A stretch of DNA of 64,000 bases from JACCXJ01 sp050740695 (lineage in GTDB: Bacteria > Pseudomonadota > Gammaproteobacteria > JACCXJ01), in NCBI GenBank assembly GCA_050740695.1, contig JBOIDR010000008.1:1-64000 (forward strand), written 5' to 3'. Both the position numbers and the translations under genes were made by a program. Within the stretch, counting starts at the first letter, position 1. Each line of letters starts with the position of its first letter. The notes under the pieces were generated by a model that worked only from the letters and a program-made list of their open reading frames with translations, searched no databases and was not told the origin of the DNA. Positions 17,191-27,105 of the stretch are shown one piece after another.

Positions 17191-17947
17191 CGACCGGGCG
17201 GCGCAAGGGGGCGGTAATGCTGACGTCGGGCCGAAGGCCGTGCGGCGCGCGCTACACTGGGGCGCTAACCTCGGATCCGCGGGTAGCTTCGCCTATGTTC
17301 GGCTCCAGTACGTCGAGGGCCTCCGCAGTGAGGTCGCCATTGCGAGCCTCTTGATAGCTACGATGTGCGGTCTGCTCGTGGTGTTCTTGCTACGCGGCCC
17401 CCGGCGCGAGAGATGCGCGCCACGCCATTCACCCTGGGCCTGTGTGGCTTCGCCGTCCTCTATTACTGGCTGTTCGATCTTTGATACAAGATGGACCAGA
17501 GATGGGCGCGATCCTGGGTTCGTACCTCGTGCTCGGTGCGTCGGCGAGTTGGCTGATGAGCCTGGAGCGGGGTTCGATAGGCCCGTCCGCGATCGAGCGC
17601 CTTGATCGAACCCGCCACACCACCATCCTGAGCCCGATGAGCGCGACCACCGCCGCGAACCCGCGGCGCAGGGTCGCGACCGGCAGGGCGTGGACGAGGC
17701 GCGCGCCCTGGCAACCTCCTGTTCCTGCGCCATCGCGTCAGCGCGGTCCGGCGCAGCTTGCCTATCTCATTACAGGTAGCTTGAAAACGGTTCCTGCAAT
17801 ACTTGTATCGCCTCCATGATGAGATTACAATTTGCTGGTAGGGGCATCAATCGTAGCGCTTGTCAAACATCATGCAAGGCTCCCTCGACCTTCTATAATC
17901 AATTGATTGACTTATACAACAGTGTTGGTGGCTAGGGTATTTGCCGT
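17191..17947. other. Gene-poor stretch with membrane-protein debris
   Basis: No intact gene is supported. On the plus strand, YVRLQYVEGLRSEVAIASL leads into a hydrophobic segment ending LLRGPRRE, and a shifted frame then reads MRATPFTLGLCGFAVLYYWL before a stop. On the minus strand, a hydrophobic RRGFAAVVALIGLRMVVW piece resembles the end of a membrane protein. These look like remnants but I cannot assign a family. Confidence 0.4.
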
Positions 17948-18193
17948 ATGAACCGCGATTTATCGCCTAACAGCGATACCGCGCTCGGTGCCGCCAATCC
18001 CGATTTGCCTCCGCCGCCCGCGCGACCGGGGCCCGGGGAATGCTGTGAAGGTGGTTGCGATTTGTGTGTGTGGGTGTATTACGAACGCGCCTACGAGCGT
18101 TGGAGCCAGCAATGCGAGGACATCAAAGCACGGAAAGCCGCCGTAAATCCGTCCGACGCTTTGGCATCGAGAGATCCATTCGCAGGTACCTAA
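17948..18193 (+). CDS. Small oxidoreductase-like-domain protein (Cys-rich)
   Basis: The 81-residue protein has a proline-rich head and the motif PGPGECCEGGCDLCVWVYYE, which matches the short Cys-rich 'oxidoreductase-like' domain also found in mitochondrial OXLD1-type proteins. Four Cys in a CC-x3-C-x2-C pattern could bind metal, but the function is not known. It stands alone between decayed regions, and the ATG begins the only plausible reading. Confidence 0.75.
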   Translation: MNRDLSPNSDTALGAANPDLPPPPARPGPGECCEGGCDLCVWVYYERAYERWSQQCEDIKARKAAVNPSDALASRDPFAGT

Positions 18194-18470
18194 CTGAACG
18201 TCGCGGCTATGGTTGAGCCGCCGGGGAAGGGCACTCAGCGCATATCCGGGGTAAGGTATGGGCCTGAGCTTTTGCATCTCCAAGACGCACAGCTCTGCCC
18301 CCGAGGTCTTCATTGTGCCGTTACCGCAATATATCGCGACAGAATTTGCGGGTAGCGCAGTTTGCCTGTAAACTACCGGACCACGCATTCGACCCCGACA
18401 GTTGGGCGGTGTAGGGCTATGAGTGGACCTTCTGTTTTATATTTGATAGGCAAGAGAGGCATTGATCTCG

Positions 18471-18740
18471 ATGACGACCAAAGCATGGTGTACCGCGGTT
18501 CTTGTGTTGCTTGTTTCCCTCGGGCTCTGGGCATGCAGTGAGCAGGAATCCTTATGCAAGAAAGCGATGAATATGAAATCCGATGAGCTCAGGGTAACCG
18601 ACACGACTCGAAAGAAGTTTCTCGACCAATGCCGTAGCAAAGGGATGGCATATACTACCGAACAATGGAAATGCCTTATAACAAGAATGGAACAACGAGA
18701 CGCTTATCAGAAGGCGATGGCGACATGTATTCCCGAGTAG
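18471..18740 (+). CDS. Small predicted lipoprotein, unknown function
   Basis: The 89-residue product starts with a lipoprotein-type signal (MTTKAWCTAVLVLLVSLGLW then AC), so processing is expected at the Cys of LWAC and the mature protein should be anchored in the envelope. The mature part is small and charged and holds three further Cys. A GAGAGG ribosome site precedes the ATG by about 11 bases; a TTG three codons earlier is an alternative start. I do not recognise the family. Confidence 0.65.
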   Translation: MTTKAWCTAVLVLLVSLGLWACSEQESLCKKAMNMKSDELRVTDTTRKKFLDQCRSKGMAYTTEQWKCLITRMEQRDAYQKAMATCIPE

Positions 18741-19070
18741 TGGGCGAGGGTGGCGAGCTAGTTTCCCGCTCCGATCGTTAATCCCTTCCCCTCGCGCGTC
18801 GGCTGTGTTTCGACTGGTCGAAGTATCGTCGCAAAAGGGCGAGAAACCGCAGTCGTCGGTTGTGCCCTGCTCGACCGGAATGTACCTGGCCGCTTCGAGG
18901 ATTCGGTTCCCGAATTTCCTCGGGCGTCTCGATCCTAGGTTCGATCGGCGCGACGACACCGTTCGAAAAGATCCGGGCGAGCGTGCTCGGCACTGCGCTG
19001 GCGGCGGACGTGATCGGAGGCGGGTGATGGAGCCGAGAGACGACGAGGAAAAGCTGCTGCGCTCCGTCGC

Positions 19071-19277
19071 CTCACAGGTATTCTCCTCGCGCGACAGCGT
19101 GTCGAGGAGGAGCTCGTCCGGGCAAAGGAAGCGTTGGAGCTGAAGACCCAAGAGCTCGCCCGTTCTCTCGCGATGATGCGCGCGACCCTTGAATCCAGCA
19201 CCGACGGGATTTCGAGATTCTACTCCAAATGGCCTGATCCCGGCCGCGATCCCCTCCCACCGGGTTCCACTTCCTGA
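19071..19277 (+). pseudogene. Fragment of a PAS-type sensor histidine kinase
   Basis: A 68-codon open stretch reads QRVEEELVRAKEALELKTQE and then LARSLAMMRATLESSTDGI. This is the coiled linker and first residues of a PAS domain as seen in many hybrid sensor kinases. It has no start, and after DGI the sequence turns to unrelated residues. Flanking DNA (18741-19070) shows no recognisable gene. Confidence 0.55.
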
Positions 19278-19605
19278 GCCGACAGTTCCCTTTGGCCTGC
19301 CTCTATTGCCGCGAGCAACAGTTGCTGGTGCAACACGCGAACGGAAAGCGCATCGCAGATCTGGCTGGACTCTCGTAAGAGTCTGAGCTATTCGCGAAAC
19401 GCATCGCGGCAAACCGGGCGAACATGGACAGCAGTGTCAAGGAATATGCCGGTGTCATCGAGCCTATGACCAAGTTCGATAACTGGACGTTAGAGCGCGT
19501 ATTGAACGAGCCGGACCCGGAACGGAATACCGCTCCCGTAAGGCCGCTGGTGGCCGCCGACTACAACCGGTTCGTCGCGACCCGCGAGCTTCCCTTCACA
19601 AACCC
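19278..19605. other. No confirmed gene
   Basis: A plus-strand frame ends in LVQHANGKRIADLAGLS and stop, and another begins MDSSVKEYAGVIEPMTKFDN and runs into the pfp end. Neither resembles a family I know. I treat the stretch as decayed sequence. Confidence 0.35.
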
Positions 19606-20874
19606 TCACTTGCCGAGCCGAAAGCTCGCCAAGAGGCGCTTCGGCACCGCCTCATTCTTTAGGTGCACATAGCGCGGCAGACCGTTTTCGTAGGGCGGAT
19701 AGTCCTCGCCCTGGATGAGCGGCGCCAGATAGCGCCGGCAGGCGGCCGTGATCCCGTAACCGTCCTCGCTGATGTAGTCGCGCGGCATCTTCTTCTCGAC
19801 ATTGGCCACCTCGGAGAGTCGCGCCTCGCCGATCTCCCAGACATAGGGGCTGTCGCTCTTGCGGACGATGGTCGGCATGACGGCGTTCTTTCCCGCGACC
19901 GCGAGCTCCACCGCGGCGCGCCCGAGCGCATAGGCCTGCTCGACATCGGTCTTGGAGGCGATGTGGCGCGCGGCGCGCTGCAGATAATCGGCCACGGCCC
20001 AATGGTATTTGTAACCCAGGGCCTCTTTGACGATGCGCGCCAGGATGGGGGCCACACCGCCCAATTGCGCATGACCGAAGGCATCGCGGGTGCCGCCCTC
20101 GGACAGGAACTCTCCGGCGGCGTTCTTGATGCCCTCGGAGGCCACGATCACGCAATAACCCTCCCGTCCCACCGCTTCCTTGACGCGCTCCAAGAAGTGC
20201 CCCTGGTCGAAGGGGATCTCCGGAAACAGGATGAGGTGCGGGGCATCGCCGGGGTGCTCCTGCGCCAGCCCGCCGGCGGCCGCGATCCAGCCCGCGTGCC
20301 GGCCCATCACCTCCATGACGAAGACCTTGGTCGAGGTCTTAGCCATGGAGGCGACATCGAAGGCCGCCTCGCGCACCGATACCGCCACGTATTTGGCGAC
20401 CGAGCCGAACCCCGGACAGGTGTCGGTGATGGCGAGGTCGTTGTCCACGGTCTTCGGGATCCCGATGCAGGTGAGGGGATAAGAGACGGACTGCGCCATC
20501 TGGGTGATCTTGTAAGAGGTATCCTGGGAGTCCCCCCCGCCGTTGTAGAAGAAATACCCGATGTCGTGCGCCCTGAACACCTCGATGAGGCGCTCGTACT
20601 CGGTGCGGTTCTGCGTGAGGCCCTTGAGCTTGTAGCGAGACGAACCGAAGGCACCGGCCGGGGTGTGGCGCAGGGCGGCGATCGCCTCGGGCGACTCCCG
20701 GCCGGTGTCGATGAGGTCCTCGGTCAATGCACCGATGATCCCATGCCGCCCGGCGTACACCGAGCCGATATCGTCCGGGTGGCTGCGGGCCGTCTCGATG
20801 AGCCCGCAGGCGGTGGCGTTGATCACCGCCGTCACACCGCCCGATTGTGCATAGAACGCGTTTCTCGTCGTCAT
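19606..20874 (-). CDS. pfp: Pyrophosphate-dependent 6-phosphofructokinase
   Basis: This enzyme reversibly phosphorylates fructose 6-phosphate, here probably with pyrophosphate rather than ATP, and works in both glycolysis and gluconeogenesis. The 422-residue protein has GGGDSQDTS at residues 112-120, where ATP enzymes have GGDGS/T, and PKTVDND at 140-146, whose Lys is typical of PPi users. It also has the MGRHAGW substrate motif. The ATG opens the conserved MTTRNAFYAQSGGVTAVINA. It is not in an operon. Donor choice is inferred from motifs only. Confidence 0.88.
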   Translation of the reverse strand: MTTRNAFYAQSGGVTAVINATACGLIETARSHPDDIGSVYAGRHGIIGALTEDLIDTGRESPEAIAALRHTPAGAFGSSRYKLKGLTQNRTEYERLIEVFRAHDIGYFFYNGGGDSQDTSYKITQMAQSVSYPLTCIGIPKTVDNDLAITDTCPGFGSVAKYVAVSVREAAFDVASMAKTSTKVFVMEVMGRHAGWIAAAGGLAQEHPGDAPHLILFPEIPFDQGHFLERVKEAVGREGYCVIVASEGIKNAAGEFLSEGGTRDAFGHAQLGGVAPILARIVKEALGYKYHWAVADYLQRAARHIASKTDVEQAYALGRAAVELAVAGKNAVMPTIVRKSDSPYVWEIGEARLSEVANVEKKMPRDYISEDGYGITAACRRYLAPLIQGEDYPPYENGLPRYVHLKNEAVPKRLLASFRLGK

Positions 20875-20966
20875 CGCGGGATCCTCACGGCCCGCTCCTG
20901 GTGCGGCACCGGGGTGCGATACTACCGGCTGCACGCGCCGGCGCCAAGCGCCCCTGAGCACTAAAA

Positions 20967-22595
20967 ATGGGGGGACAGGAACTTGACATCCGGCCTCAAG
21001 TCTACAAGCTTTTGTCGGGCACCCGCGAGGCCATCGTCCATCAGAACCAGGCGCCCATCAGAACGACACCCTTGACTCTTAACCCCCTTCCCCGCCGCCC
21101 CTCGCTCTTCTGCGCGGGCTGCCTGGTGATGGCCCTGCTCCTCGCCCAGCCCGCCGCGGCACAGGACCTACCGGATTTCGGCGATTCCGCGGGCGGGATC
21201 ATCTCGCCCGAGCAGGAGCGGCGTCTCGGCGAAGACCTGCTGCGCCACCTGCGCAGTCACGCCCACCTCATCGAAGACCCCGAGATCGAGGCCTATGTTG
21301 GATCGATGGGCACGCGCCTCGTGACCCAGAGCGATTACCGCGCACGGCGCCCGTTCACCTTCTTCCTCGTCGATGACCCGGCCATCAATGCCTTCGCGGC
21401 CCCCGGTGGGTTCATCGGCATCCACAGCGGTCTAATCCTGCACACACAGGCCGAGGCCGAGCTGGCCGGGGTACTGGCGCACGAGATCGCGCACGTCACC
21501 CAGCGCCACATGGCGCGCAGCTTCGAGCGTGCCTCCCAGCTCAGCATCCCGGTGGCGGCGGCCATGCTGGGCGCGCTCTTGCTCGGCACGCAGAACCCCG
21601 AGGCCGGACAGGCCGCGCTGGCGGCGATCTCCGCCGGCAGCGTCCAAAATCGGATCGACTTCACGCGCGCCAACGAGGAAGAGGCGGACCGAGTGGGGAT
21701 GCAGACCCTGGTCCGCAGCGGCTTCGACCCCATGGGCATTCCGGCCTTCTTCGAGCGCCTGCAGCGTGCAAACCGCTTGAGTGAAAATGCGGAGCTGCCG
21801 GAGTTCCTGCGCACCCATCCGGTGACGGTGTCGCGCATCTCCGACGCCCGCAGCCGTGCCGATCAGCTCCCGCGCGGGAGCTACCAGGACAGCATGGGGT
21901 TTTATCTCATGCGCGCCAAGCTTCAGGTATCGGCCATGCAACGACCTCTGGCCGCCGTCGAGTATTTCGCGACCCGCATCAAGGGCACGAGCGGCGGCGC
22001 GGGACAGGCGGCCCGCTATGGCTATGCCCTGGCGCTCACCAAGGCCGCCCAGCACGACAAGGCCCGCTCCGAGATCCAGGCGCTGTTGCGGGCCGATGGC
22101 GAGCAGCCGGCCTATCTCCTGGCCGCGGCGCGCCTCGATCTCGCCGCTGGCCGCACCCCGGCGGGCCTTACGGTCTATCGCAACCTGTTGGGCCTTTATC
22201 CCGGTTACCGGCCGGCCGTCCTCGGCTACGTCGAGGCCCTGATGGCGGCCGGCAAACCCCGCGATGCGCTCAAGGTGCTGGGCGATTATGCCCGGGATCA
22301 CGAACGCGATCTCACCTATTACCGCCTGCTGGCGGAGGCCGAAGGCAAGGCCGGCGCGGTGGTCGAGGCCCAGATCGCCATGGCCGAGCAGCGTTTCCTC
22401 TCGGGGGAGACGGAGCTGGCCTGCGAACAACTGCGCTTCGCCCAGCGTTCCCGAACCACCGACCATTACCAGCGCGAGCGCATCGCGGCGCGGCTCAAGG
22501 AACTGGCGCGACAGCTCGCCCGCGAACGCGAGGAAAGAGACGAAAGCGACTGGATCGTGCGGCGGGGGCCGTGCACGGTCGAACCCAGTTCCTGA
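20967..22595 (+). CDS. bepA: Periplasmic M48 metalloprotease with TPR domain (BepA/YfgC-like)
   Basis: The protein resembles BepA, which degrades or helps fold outer-membrane proteins such as LptD. A signal peptide (CLVMALLLAQPAAAQ) is followed by the M48 peptidase domain, with zinc motif LAHEIAHVTQRH and the third ligand in NEEEADRVGM, then TPR-like helices to the C-terminus. The annotated ATG gives an unlikely 35-residue leader before the signal peptide. An in-frame TTG at 21072 (then TLNPLPRRPS) may be the real start. It lies directly upstream of the HpnN-like gene. Confidence 0.88.
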   Translation: MGGQELDIRPQVYKLLSGTREAIVHQNQAPIRTTPLTLNPLPRRPSLFCAGCLVMALLLAQPAAAQDLPDFGDSAGGIISPEQERRLGEDLLRHLRSHAHLIEDPEIEAYVGSMGTRLVTQSDYRARRPFTFFLVDDPAINAFAAPGGFIGIHSGLILHTQAEAELAGVLAHEIAHVTQRHMARSFERASQLSIPVAAAMLGALLLGTQNPEAGQAALAAISAGSVQNRIDFTRANEEEADRVGMQTLVRSGFDPMGIPAFFERLQRANRLSENAELPEFLRTHPVTVSRISDARSRADQLPRGSYQDSMGFYLMRAKLQVSAMQRPLAAVEYFATRIKGTSGGAGQAARYGYALALTKAAQHDKARSEIQALLRADGEQPAYLLAAARLDLAAGRTPAGLTVYRNLLGLYPGYRPAVLGYVEALMAAGKPRDALKVLGDYARDHERDLTYYRLLAEAEGKAGAVVEAQIAMAEQRFLSGETELACEQLRFAQRSRTTDHYQRERIAARLKELARQLAREREERDESDWIVRRGPCTVEPSS

Positions 22596-22664
22596 AGCAC
22601 CCGCCTTCGCAATGCCCGCGCGGAGCACGTAACATACCGCGCTTTGAGCAAGGTGGGGGGGTGC

Positions 22665-25310
22665 ATGAGTCCGGTCCTGAGGGCCCTGAGGGGGGTATTC
22701 GTGTCCGCGGTGATACGGCTCGTCGAGACCTCGGCGCGCACCGCGCCGCTCCTCCTCCCCGCCATGCTGCTGCTCACCGGCGGTCTCCTCTACTACACCA
22801 AGACCCATCTCGCCCTGAACTCGAACACCGCCGAGATGCTGGACCCGAACCTCGCGTTCCGCCGGATGGAGCGCGAGCTGGAGCGGGCCTTTCCGCAGCT
22901 CGCCGACAACATCGTGGTGGTGGTCGAGGCCGAAACCCCGGCCGAGGCCGACGATGTGGCAGATGCCCTGGCCGAACGTATCCGGCTGAACCGGGAGGTG
23001 GTCGAGTCCGTCTATCGGCCGGGCGGCGGTCCATTCTTCGCGCAGCATGGGCTCCTGTACCTGGATCGCGACGCGCTGTGGGACCTGGACGAGCGCTTCG
23101 CCGAAGCGGAACCCTTCCTGGGCACGATGGCCGAGGACCCGAGCCTCTCCGGCCTCTTCACCATGCTGGGCCGGGCCTTCGGCGAGGACCTGAGCCGCGA
23201 CACGCGGGCGATCCTCCAGAAGGTCCTGGACCGGATCAGCCAGGCCATCCAGTCGCCGCCGGAGGCCGCACGGCCGGTGTCCTGGCGCGAGGCCTGGCTG
23301 TCCGAATCTCGGCCTGCCGGCGTCCCCAGACAGAGCTTCATTCTGGCTCGGCCGCGCCTCGATTTCACCAGCCTCGAGCCCGCCGGTAGGGCCCTCGACT
23401 ACCTGCACACCCTCGCGGCCGATCCCGAGGTCAAGCGTCACCGGGCGCGTGTCCGGCTCACCGGCTCGGTGGCCATGCAGAGCGAGGAACTGGCCAATGT
23501 CTCCGAGGACGCCGGGCTCACCACCGGGCTCTCGTTCGGGCTCGTGTGCCTGACCTTGTTCCTCGCCCTGCGCTCGCCGCGCATGGTCGTGTGCATCCTG
23601 GTGACCCTGGTCGTCGGCCTGGTCTGGACCGCCGCCGCGGCGTGCTTCGTGATCGGGCCGCTCAACCTCATCTCCGTCAACTTCGCCGTGCTCTTCATCG
23701 GGATGGGAGTAGATTTCATGATCCAGTTCGCGATGCGTTATCGCGAGGAGTTCGACCGCGAGGACGAGACCGCGGTCCAGGCCCTGACGGATGCCAGCGC
23801 CGGCGTCGGTGGGGCCCTGGCGGTCGCCGCCGTCGCGGCCGCGGTGAGCTTCATTGCCTTCGCGCCGACGAGCTACCGCGGCCTCGCCGAGCTCGGGATC
23901 ATCGCCGCCATGGGCATGGGGATCGCACTGTTCTCGTCGCTCACCCTGCTGCCGGCGCTCATCGCGGTGTTCCCTTTGCGCGCGGTGTACAAAGGGCACC
24001 GCCCGAACCCGCTGGCCTGGCTCGGCAGGCCGCTGGTCGTGCATCGGCGCGCCGTGCTCCTGGGGATCCTGGCGCTCGCGCTCGGGGCCTTGAGCCTCGC
24101 CCGCAAGGTGGAGTTCGACTTCGATCCCCTGAACCTCCGCGACCCGACCACCGAGGCGGTCGCGACCTTCAAGGACCTCTTGCGCGACCCCGATACCAGC
24201 CCCTACACCATCCAGGTGCTGGAACGGGACCTGGAGGCGGCGCAGGCGCTCGCCACGCGCCTCGAGGCGCTGCCCGCGGTCGACAAGGCCGTGACCTTGG
24301 CGAGCTATGTCCCCGGGGACCAGGAGCAGAAGCTCGAGATCATCGCGGACATGAACCTCGTCCTGGCGCCGCTCGTCATCGATAGTGGTCCGCACGAGCC
24401 GCCCGCGCCGGGAAAGACGATAGCGGTGCTCGAGTCCTTTCAGTCCCAGCTCGCGGAGCTCCAGACCAAGACCGAGGATGCGGCCTTTGCCGCGAGCCTG
24501 GGCCGGTTGGGCGAAGCGCTCTCGGGGCTGCGTGCCAGCGCGGACTGGGACCGCGACCGGCTTCGGGCGATCGAGCCCCTGGTGATCGGGGACTTCCCCA
24601 TGGTGTTGAGCCGGCTTCGCCGGCTCCTGTCGGCGGGCCCGGTCACACTGGAGGACCTGCCCGCCGAGCTTCGCGAACGCTACCTCGCCGCGGATGGGCG
24701 GGCGCGCGTCGAGGTCTTTCCGAAGGCCGATCTCAGCGATCGTCAGGCGCTGCGGGACTTCGTCGCGGCCGCGCGCTCCGTAGCCCCCCACGCCACCGGC
24801 TCACCGGTGGCGCTCCTCGAAGGCGGGAATGCGGTGATCGAGGCCTGTCTCATCGCCACCGGCCTGGGCCTTATCGCGACCGGGGTCCTGATGCTCCTGG
24901 TCCTGCGCAGCCTGTCGTTCGCCTTCATGGCCTTCGTGCCCCTGGTCCTCGCCCTCATCCTGACCGTGGGCAGCTCGGTGGCCTTCTCGCTGCCCTTCAA
25001 TCTCGCCAACATCATCGCCCTTCCCCTCCTCATCGGGCTCGCCAACGCCTACGGGATCTATCTCGTCATGCGCAAACGCACCGGCGGCGACGTCGTGCAA
25101 CTGTTCCGCGGCAGCACCCCCGTGGCGGTCCTGTTCAGCGCGCTCACCGCCATCGTGTCCTTCGGCACGCTCGCGATCGCGCGCCACCCGGGCATGGCGT
25201 ACATGGGGATCTTGATCACCCTGTCCTTGAGCTACGCGGTCGTGTCCTCGATCGTGCTCCTGCCGGCCTTGATGGCGGTATCGGATCAAAGGCGCGGTGG
25301 GGCCGGGTGA
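22665..25310 (+). CDS. hpnN: MMPL/RND-family transporter, HpnN-like
   Basis: The 881-residue membrane protein has the RND/MMPL layout: one N-terminal helix, a large periplasmic loop, a helix bundle (residues about 280-440), a second helix and loop, and a second bundle (about 735-870). Signatures include FAVLFIGMGVDFMIQFAMRY and LANIIALPLLIGLANAYGIY. It matches HpnN proteins, which move hopanoids to the outer membrane, but no other hopanoid gene is in the window, so a general lipid transporter remains possible. The ATG follows a G-rich Shine-Dalgarno; a TTG seven codons earlier is the alternative. Confidence 0.78.
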   Translation: MSPVLRALRGVFVSAVIRLVETSARTAPLLLPAMLLLTGGLLYYTKTHLALNSNTAEMLDPNLAFRRMERELERAFPQLADNIVVVVEAETPAEADDVADALAERIRLNREVVESVYRPGGGPFFAQHGLLYLDRDALWDLDERFAEAEPFLGTMAEDPSLSGLFTMLGRAFGEDLSRDTRAILQKVLDRISQAIQSPPEAARPVSWREAWLSESRPAGVPRQSFILARPRLDFTSLEPAGRALDYLHTLAADPEVKRHRARVRLTGSVAMQSEELANVSEDAGLTTGLSFGLVCLTLFLALRSPRMVVCILVTLVVGLVWTAAAACFVIGPLNLISVNFAVLFIGMGVDFMIQFAMRYREEFDREDETAVQALTDASAGVGGALAVAAVAAAVSFIAFAPTSYRGLAELGIIAAMGMGIALFSSLTLLPALIAVFPLRAVYKGHRPNPLAWLGRPLVVHRRAVLLGILALALGALSLARKVEFDFDPLNLRDPTTEAVATFKDLLRDPDTSPYTIQVLERDLEAAQALATRLEALPAVDKAVTLASYVPGDQEQKLEIIADMNLVLAPLVIDSGPHEPPAPGKTIAVLESFQSQLAELQTKTEDAAFAASLGRLGEALSGLRASADWDRDRLRAIEPLVIGDFPMVLSRLRRLLSAGPVTLEDLPAELRERYLAADGRARVEVFPKADLSDRQALRDFVAAARSVAPHATGSPVALLEGGNAVIEACLIATGLGLIATGVLMLLVLRSLSFAFMAFVPLVLALILTVGSSVAFSLPFNLANIIALPLLIGLANAYGIYLVMRKRTGGDVVQLFRGSTPVAVLFSALTAIVSFGTLAIARHPGMAYMGILITLSLSYAVVSSIVLLPALMAVSDQRRGGAG

Positions 25311-25377
25311 GGAACCGGTACCGGAAAATCCCTACCCCCGCCAGCATTGCATGCAAGCAAGGGATCCACACGCATCG

Positions 25378-25860
25378 ATGCCTGCGGCCTGTCTGGCGTT
25401 GGGTTCCTCCCCTGGTGTGGCGGAGGAGGGCGACGGGCGGGACGAGGACACGCACAGTCCCGCCGGCGCGATCGAGCTGCCGGTGATCGAGGTGATCGCG
25501 ACCACACCCTTGCCGGCGCTCGGCACGCCGCTCGATAAAGTCCCGGCCAACGTACAGTCGCTGACCGCCGAAGACGTGGAGGAACAGAATCCCCTCGATC
25601 TCTCGGAGATGTTGTTCGACAACATCGGCAGCGTGAACATCAACGCCGCTCAGAACAACCCCTTCCAGAACGATCTGGAATACCGCGGGTTCCTGGCCTC
25701 GCCGCTGGTCGGCAGCGCCATCGGCCTATCCCTGTATATGGATGGCGTGCGCATCAACGAAGGATTCGGTGACACGGTGAACTGGGACCTGATCCCGCAG
25801 TCGGCCATCTCCAGCGTGGACCTCATCCCGGGTACGATGATCGAGGTCGTGGAGGCTTTC
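25378..25860 (+). pseudogene. Truncated TonB-dependent receptor (plug domain only)
   Basis: The reading contains a TonB-like segment (ELPVIEVIATTPLP), VPANVQSLTAEDVEEQNPLD and the plug through LYMDGVRINEGFGDTVNWDL and ISSVDLIPG. Such receptors normally continue with a 500-residue or longer barrel. Here sequence after IPG is unrelated, and the frame ends before the esterase gene. The barrel has been deleted, so the product cannot transport anything. The N-terminal signal is also not convincing. Confidence 0.75.
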
Positions 25861-25943
25861 CCGGTGCCGGCTCGCCATTGGATTCAGCTACGCCTTCGCC
25901 GCCCCAAAAAAAGACCGGCGACTCCCTTCCGTCGGCCGCACGT

Positions 25944-26858
25944 ATGAGTCATGGGCACCGACTTCTGTGCGCTTGCTTCGTCGCGGTCATTGCCTCGACC
26001 GCAGTCCTCGGTGCACAACGTCTCGGACCGCGGGACGTAGACCGATTGCCGGCAGGACTTGCGGACGCGCGAGTGCGCTACGCCGCGAGCGACCCATTGC
26101 AGGTCGGCGAGCTCCGTCTACCGAGCGGTGCGGGACCGTTCCCGGTCGCTATCGTGATCCATGGCGGCTGTTGGGTGGCGAGGTTCGCGACCTTGCAGAA
26201 CACGGCGGCTCTCGCCGACGCCCTTCGTGAGGCCGGCGTGGCGACCTGGAACATCGAGTACCGGCGATTGGACGATCCGGGTGGCGGGTGGCCCGGCACC
26301 TTCACGGATGTCGCTGCGGCGGCCGATCACGTGCCGACCCTCGCGAAGCAGTACCCATTCGATCTCTCGCGTGTTGTGGTCGTGGGGCACTCCGCTGGCG
26401 CCCACCTCGCTCTCTGGCTGGCCGCCAGGCTGCGCCTGCCACCCGGCAGTCCGCTGTATCGGGACACGCCGCTCCGGGTCCGCGGGGTGATCGCGTTGGC
26501 TGGACCCGGCGATCTGCGTAACTTCACGACCTACGCACGCGACATCTGCGGCGCACCCGTCGTTGAGCGATTGCTGGGCGGGACCCCGCAGGCCGTGCCG
26601 GAACGATACGCCCAGGCATCGCCGATGGAGCTCCTGCCGCTCGGCACGCGGCAAGTCCTGATCGTCGGCGCAGAAGACGGCGTGATGCCCGCCCGAGCGC
26701 GCGATGCGTACATCGCCGCCGCGATCCAGGCGGGAGACTCGGCCGAGTCCGTTGTGGTACCCGGAGCGGGGCACTTCGAGGTCATTGCACCGTCGTCGCC
26801 CGCATGGCCCATCGTCCGAGAAACGATCCTGGACCTACTGGACAGTCGTAGCAGATAG
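25944..26858 (+). CDS. Alpha/beta hydrolase (esterase/lipase type) with signal peptide
   Basis: The 304-residue protein begins with a secretion signal (LLCACFVAVIASTAVLGAQ) and has an alpha/beta-hydrolase core. The oxyanion motif is HGGCW, the nucleophile elbow is GHSAG, an acid is in VGAEDGVMPA and the catalytic His is in GAGHFEV. This fits the carboxylesterase group related to hormone-sensitive lipase, with an unknown substrate. The ATG begins the signal sequence; the frame extends 22 codons upstream into the junction left by the truncated TonB receptor. Confidence 0.85.
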   Translation: MSHGHRLLCACFVAVIASTAVLGAQRLGPRDVDRLPAGLADARVRYAASDPLQVGELRLPSGAGPFPVAIVIHGGCWVARFATLQNTAALADALREAGVATWNIEYRRLDDPGGGWPGTFTDVAAAADHVPTLAKQYPFDLSRVVVVGHSAGAHLALWLAARLRLPPGSPLYRDTPLRVRGVIALAGPGDLRNFTTYARDICGAPVVERLLGGTPQAVPERYAQASPMELLPLGTRQVLIVGAEDGVMPARARDAYIAAAIQAGDSAESVVVPGAGHFEVIAPSSPAWPIVRETILDLLDSRSR

Positions 26859-27105
26859 GTCGCAGTTTGACGAACCGTTCAAGCGGATGGCCAGGAAGCT
26901 GCGATTATAGTCGAGGGCGAGCGCGGTGAAGGCCGCGCCGATCGGGGTGCTGACCGCGGCCACGCCGACGCGCGAGAGCCACATTCCGTTCACACGGGTG
27001 TAGACCGCCGGTACGCGAGGCGGGCTCGCAAACCGGGCCGTCATCGGCGCTCGCGTGTCCCGAGAGCGGAGTGAGCACTTCCCTTTCCCGGGGCGCTTTG
27101 ATCGT

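Noticed and set aside
20983..21012. TTGACA upstream of the bepA-like gene as a promoter
   Set aside because: No acceptable -10 hexamer occurs at 16-18 bases, so I did not list it.
21432..24791. An 1119-codon minus-strand open frame opposite the protease and transporter genes
   Set aside because: It is a shadow in high-GC DNA, rich in Gly, His, Arg and Gln with no motifs, and it lies opposite two convincing genes.
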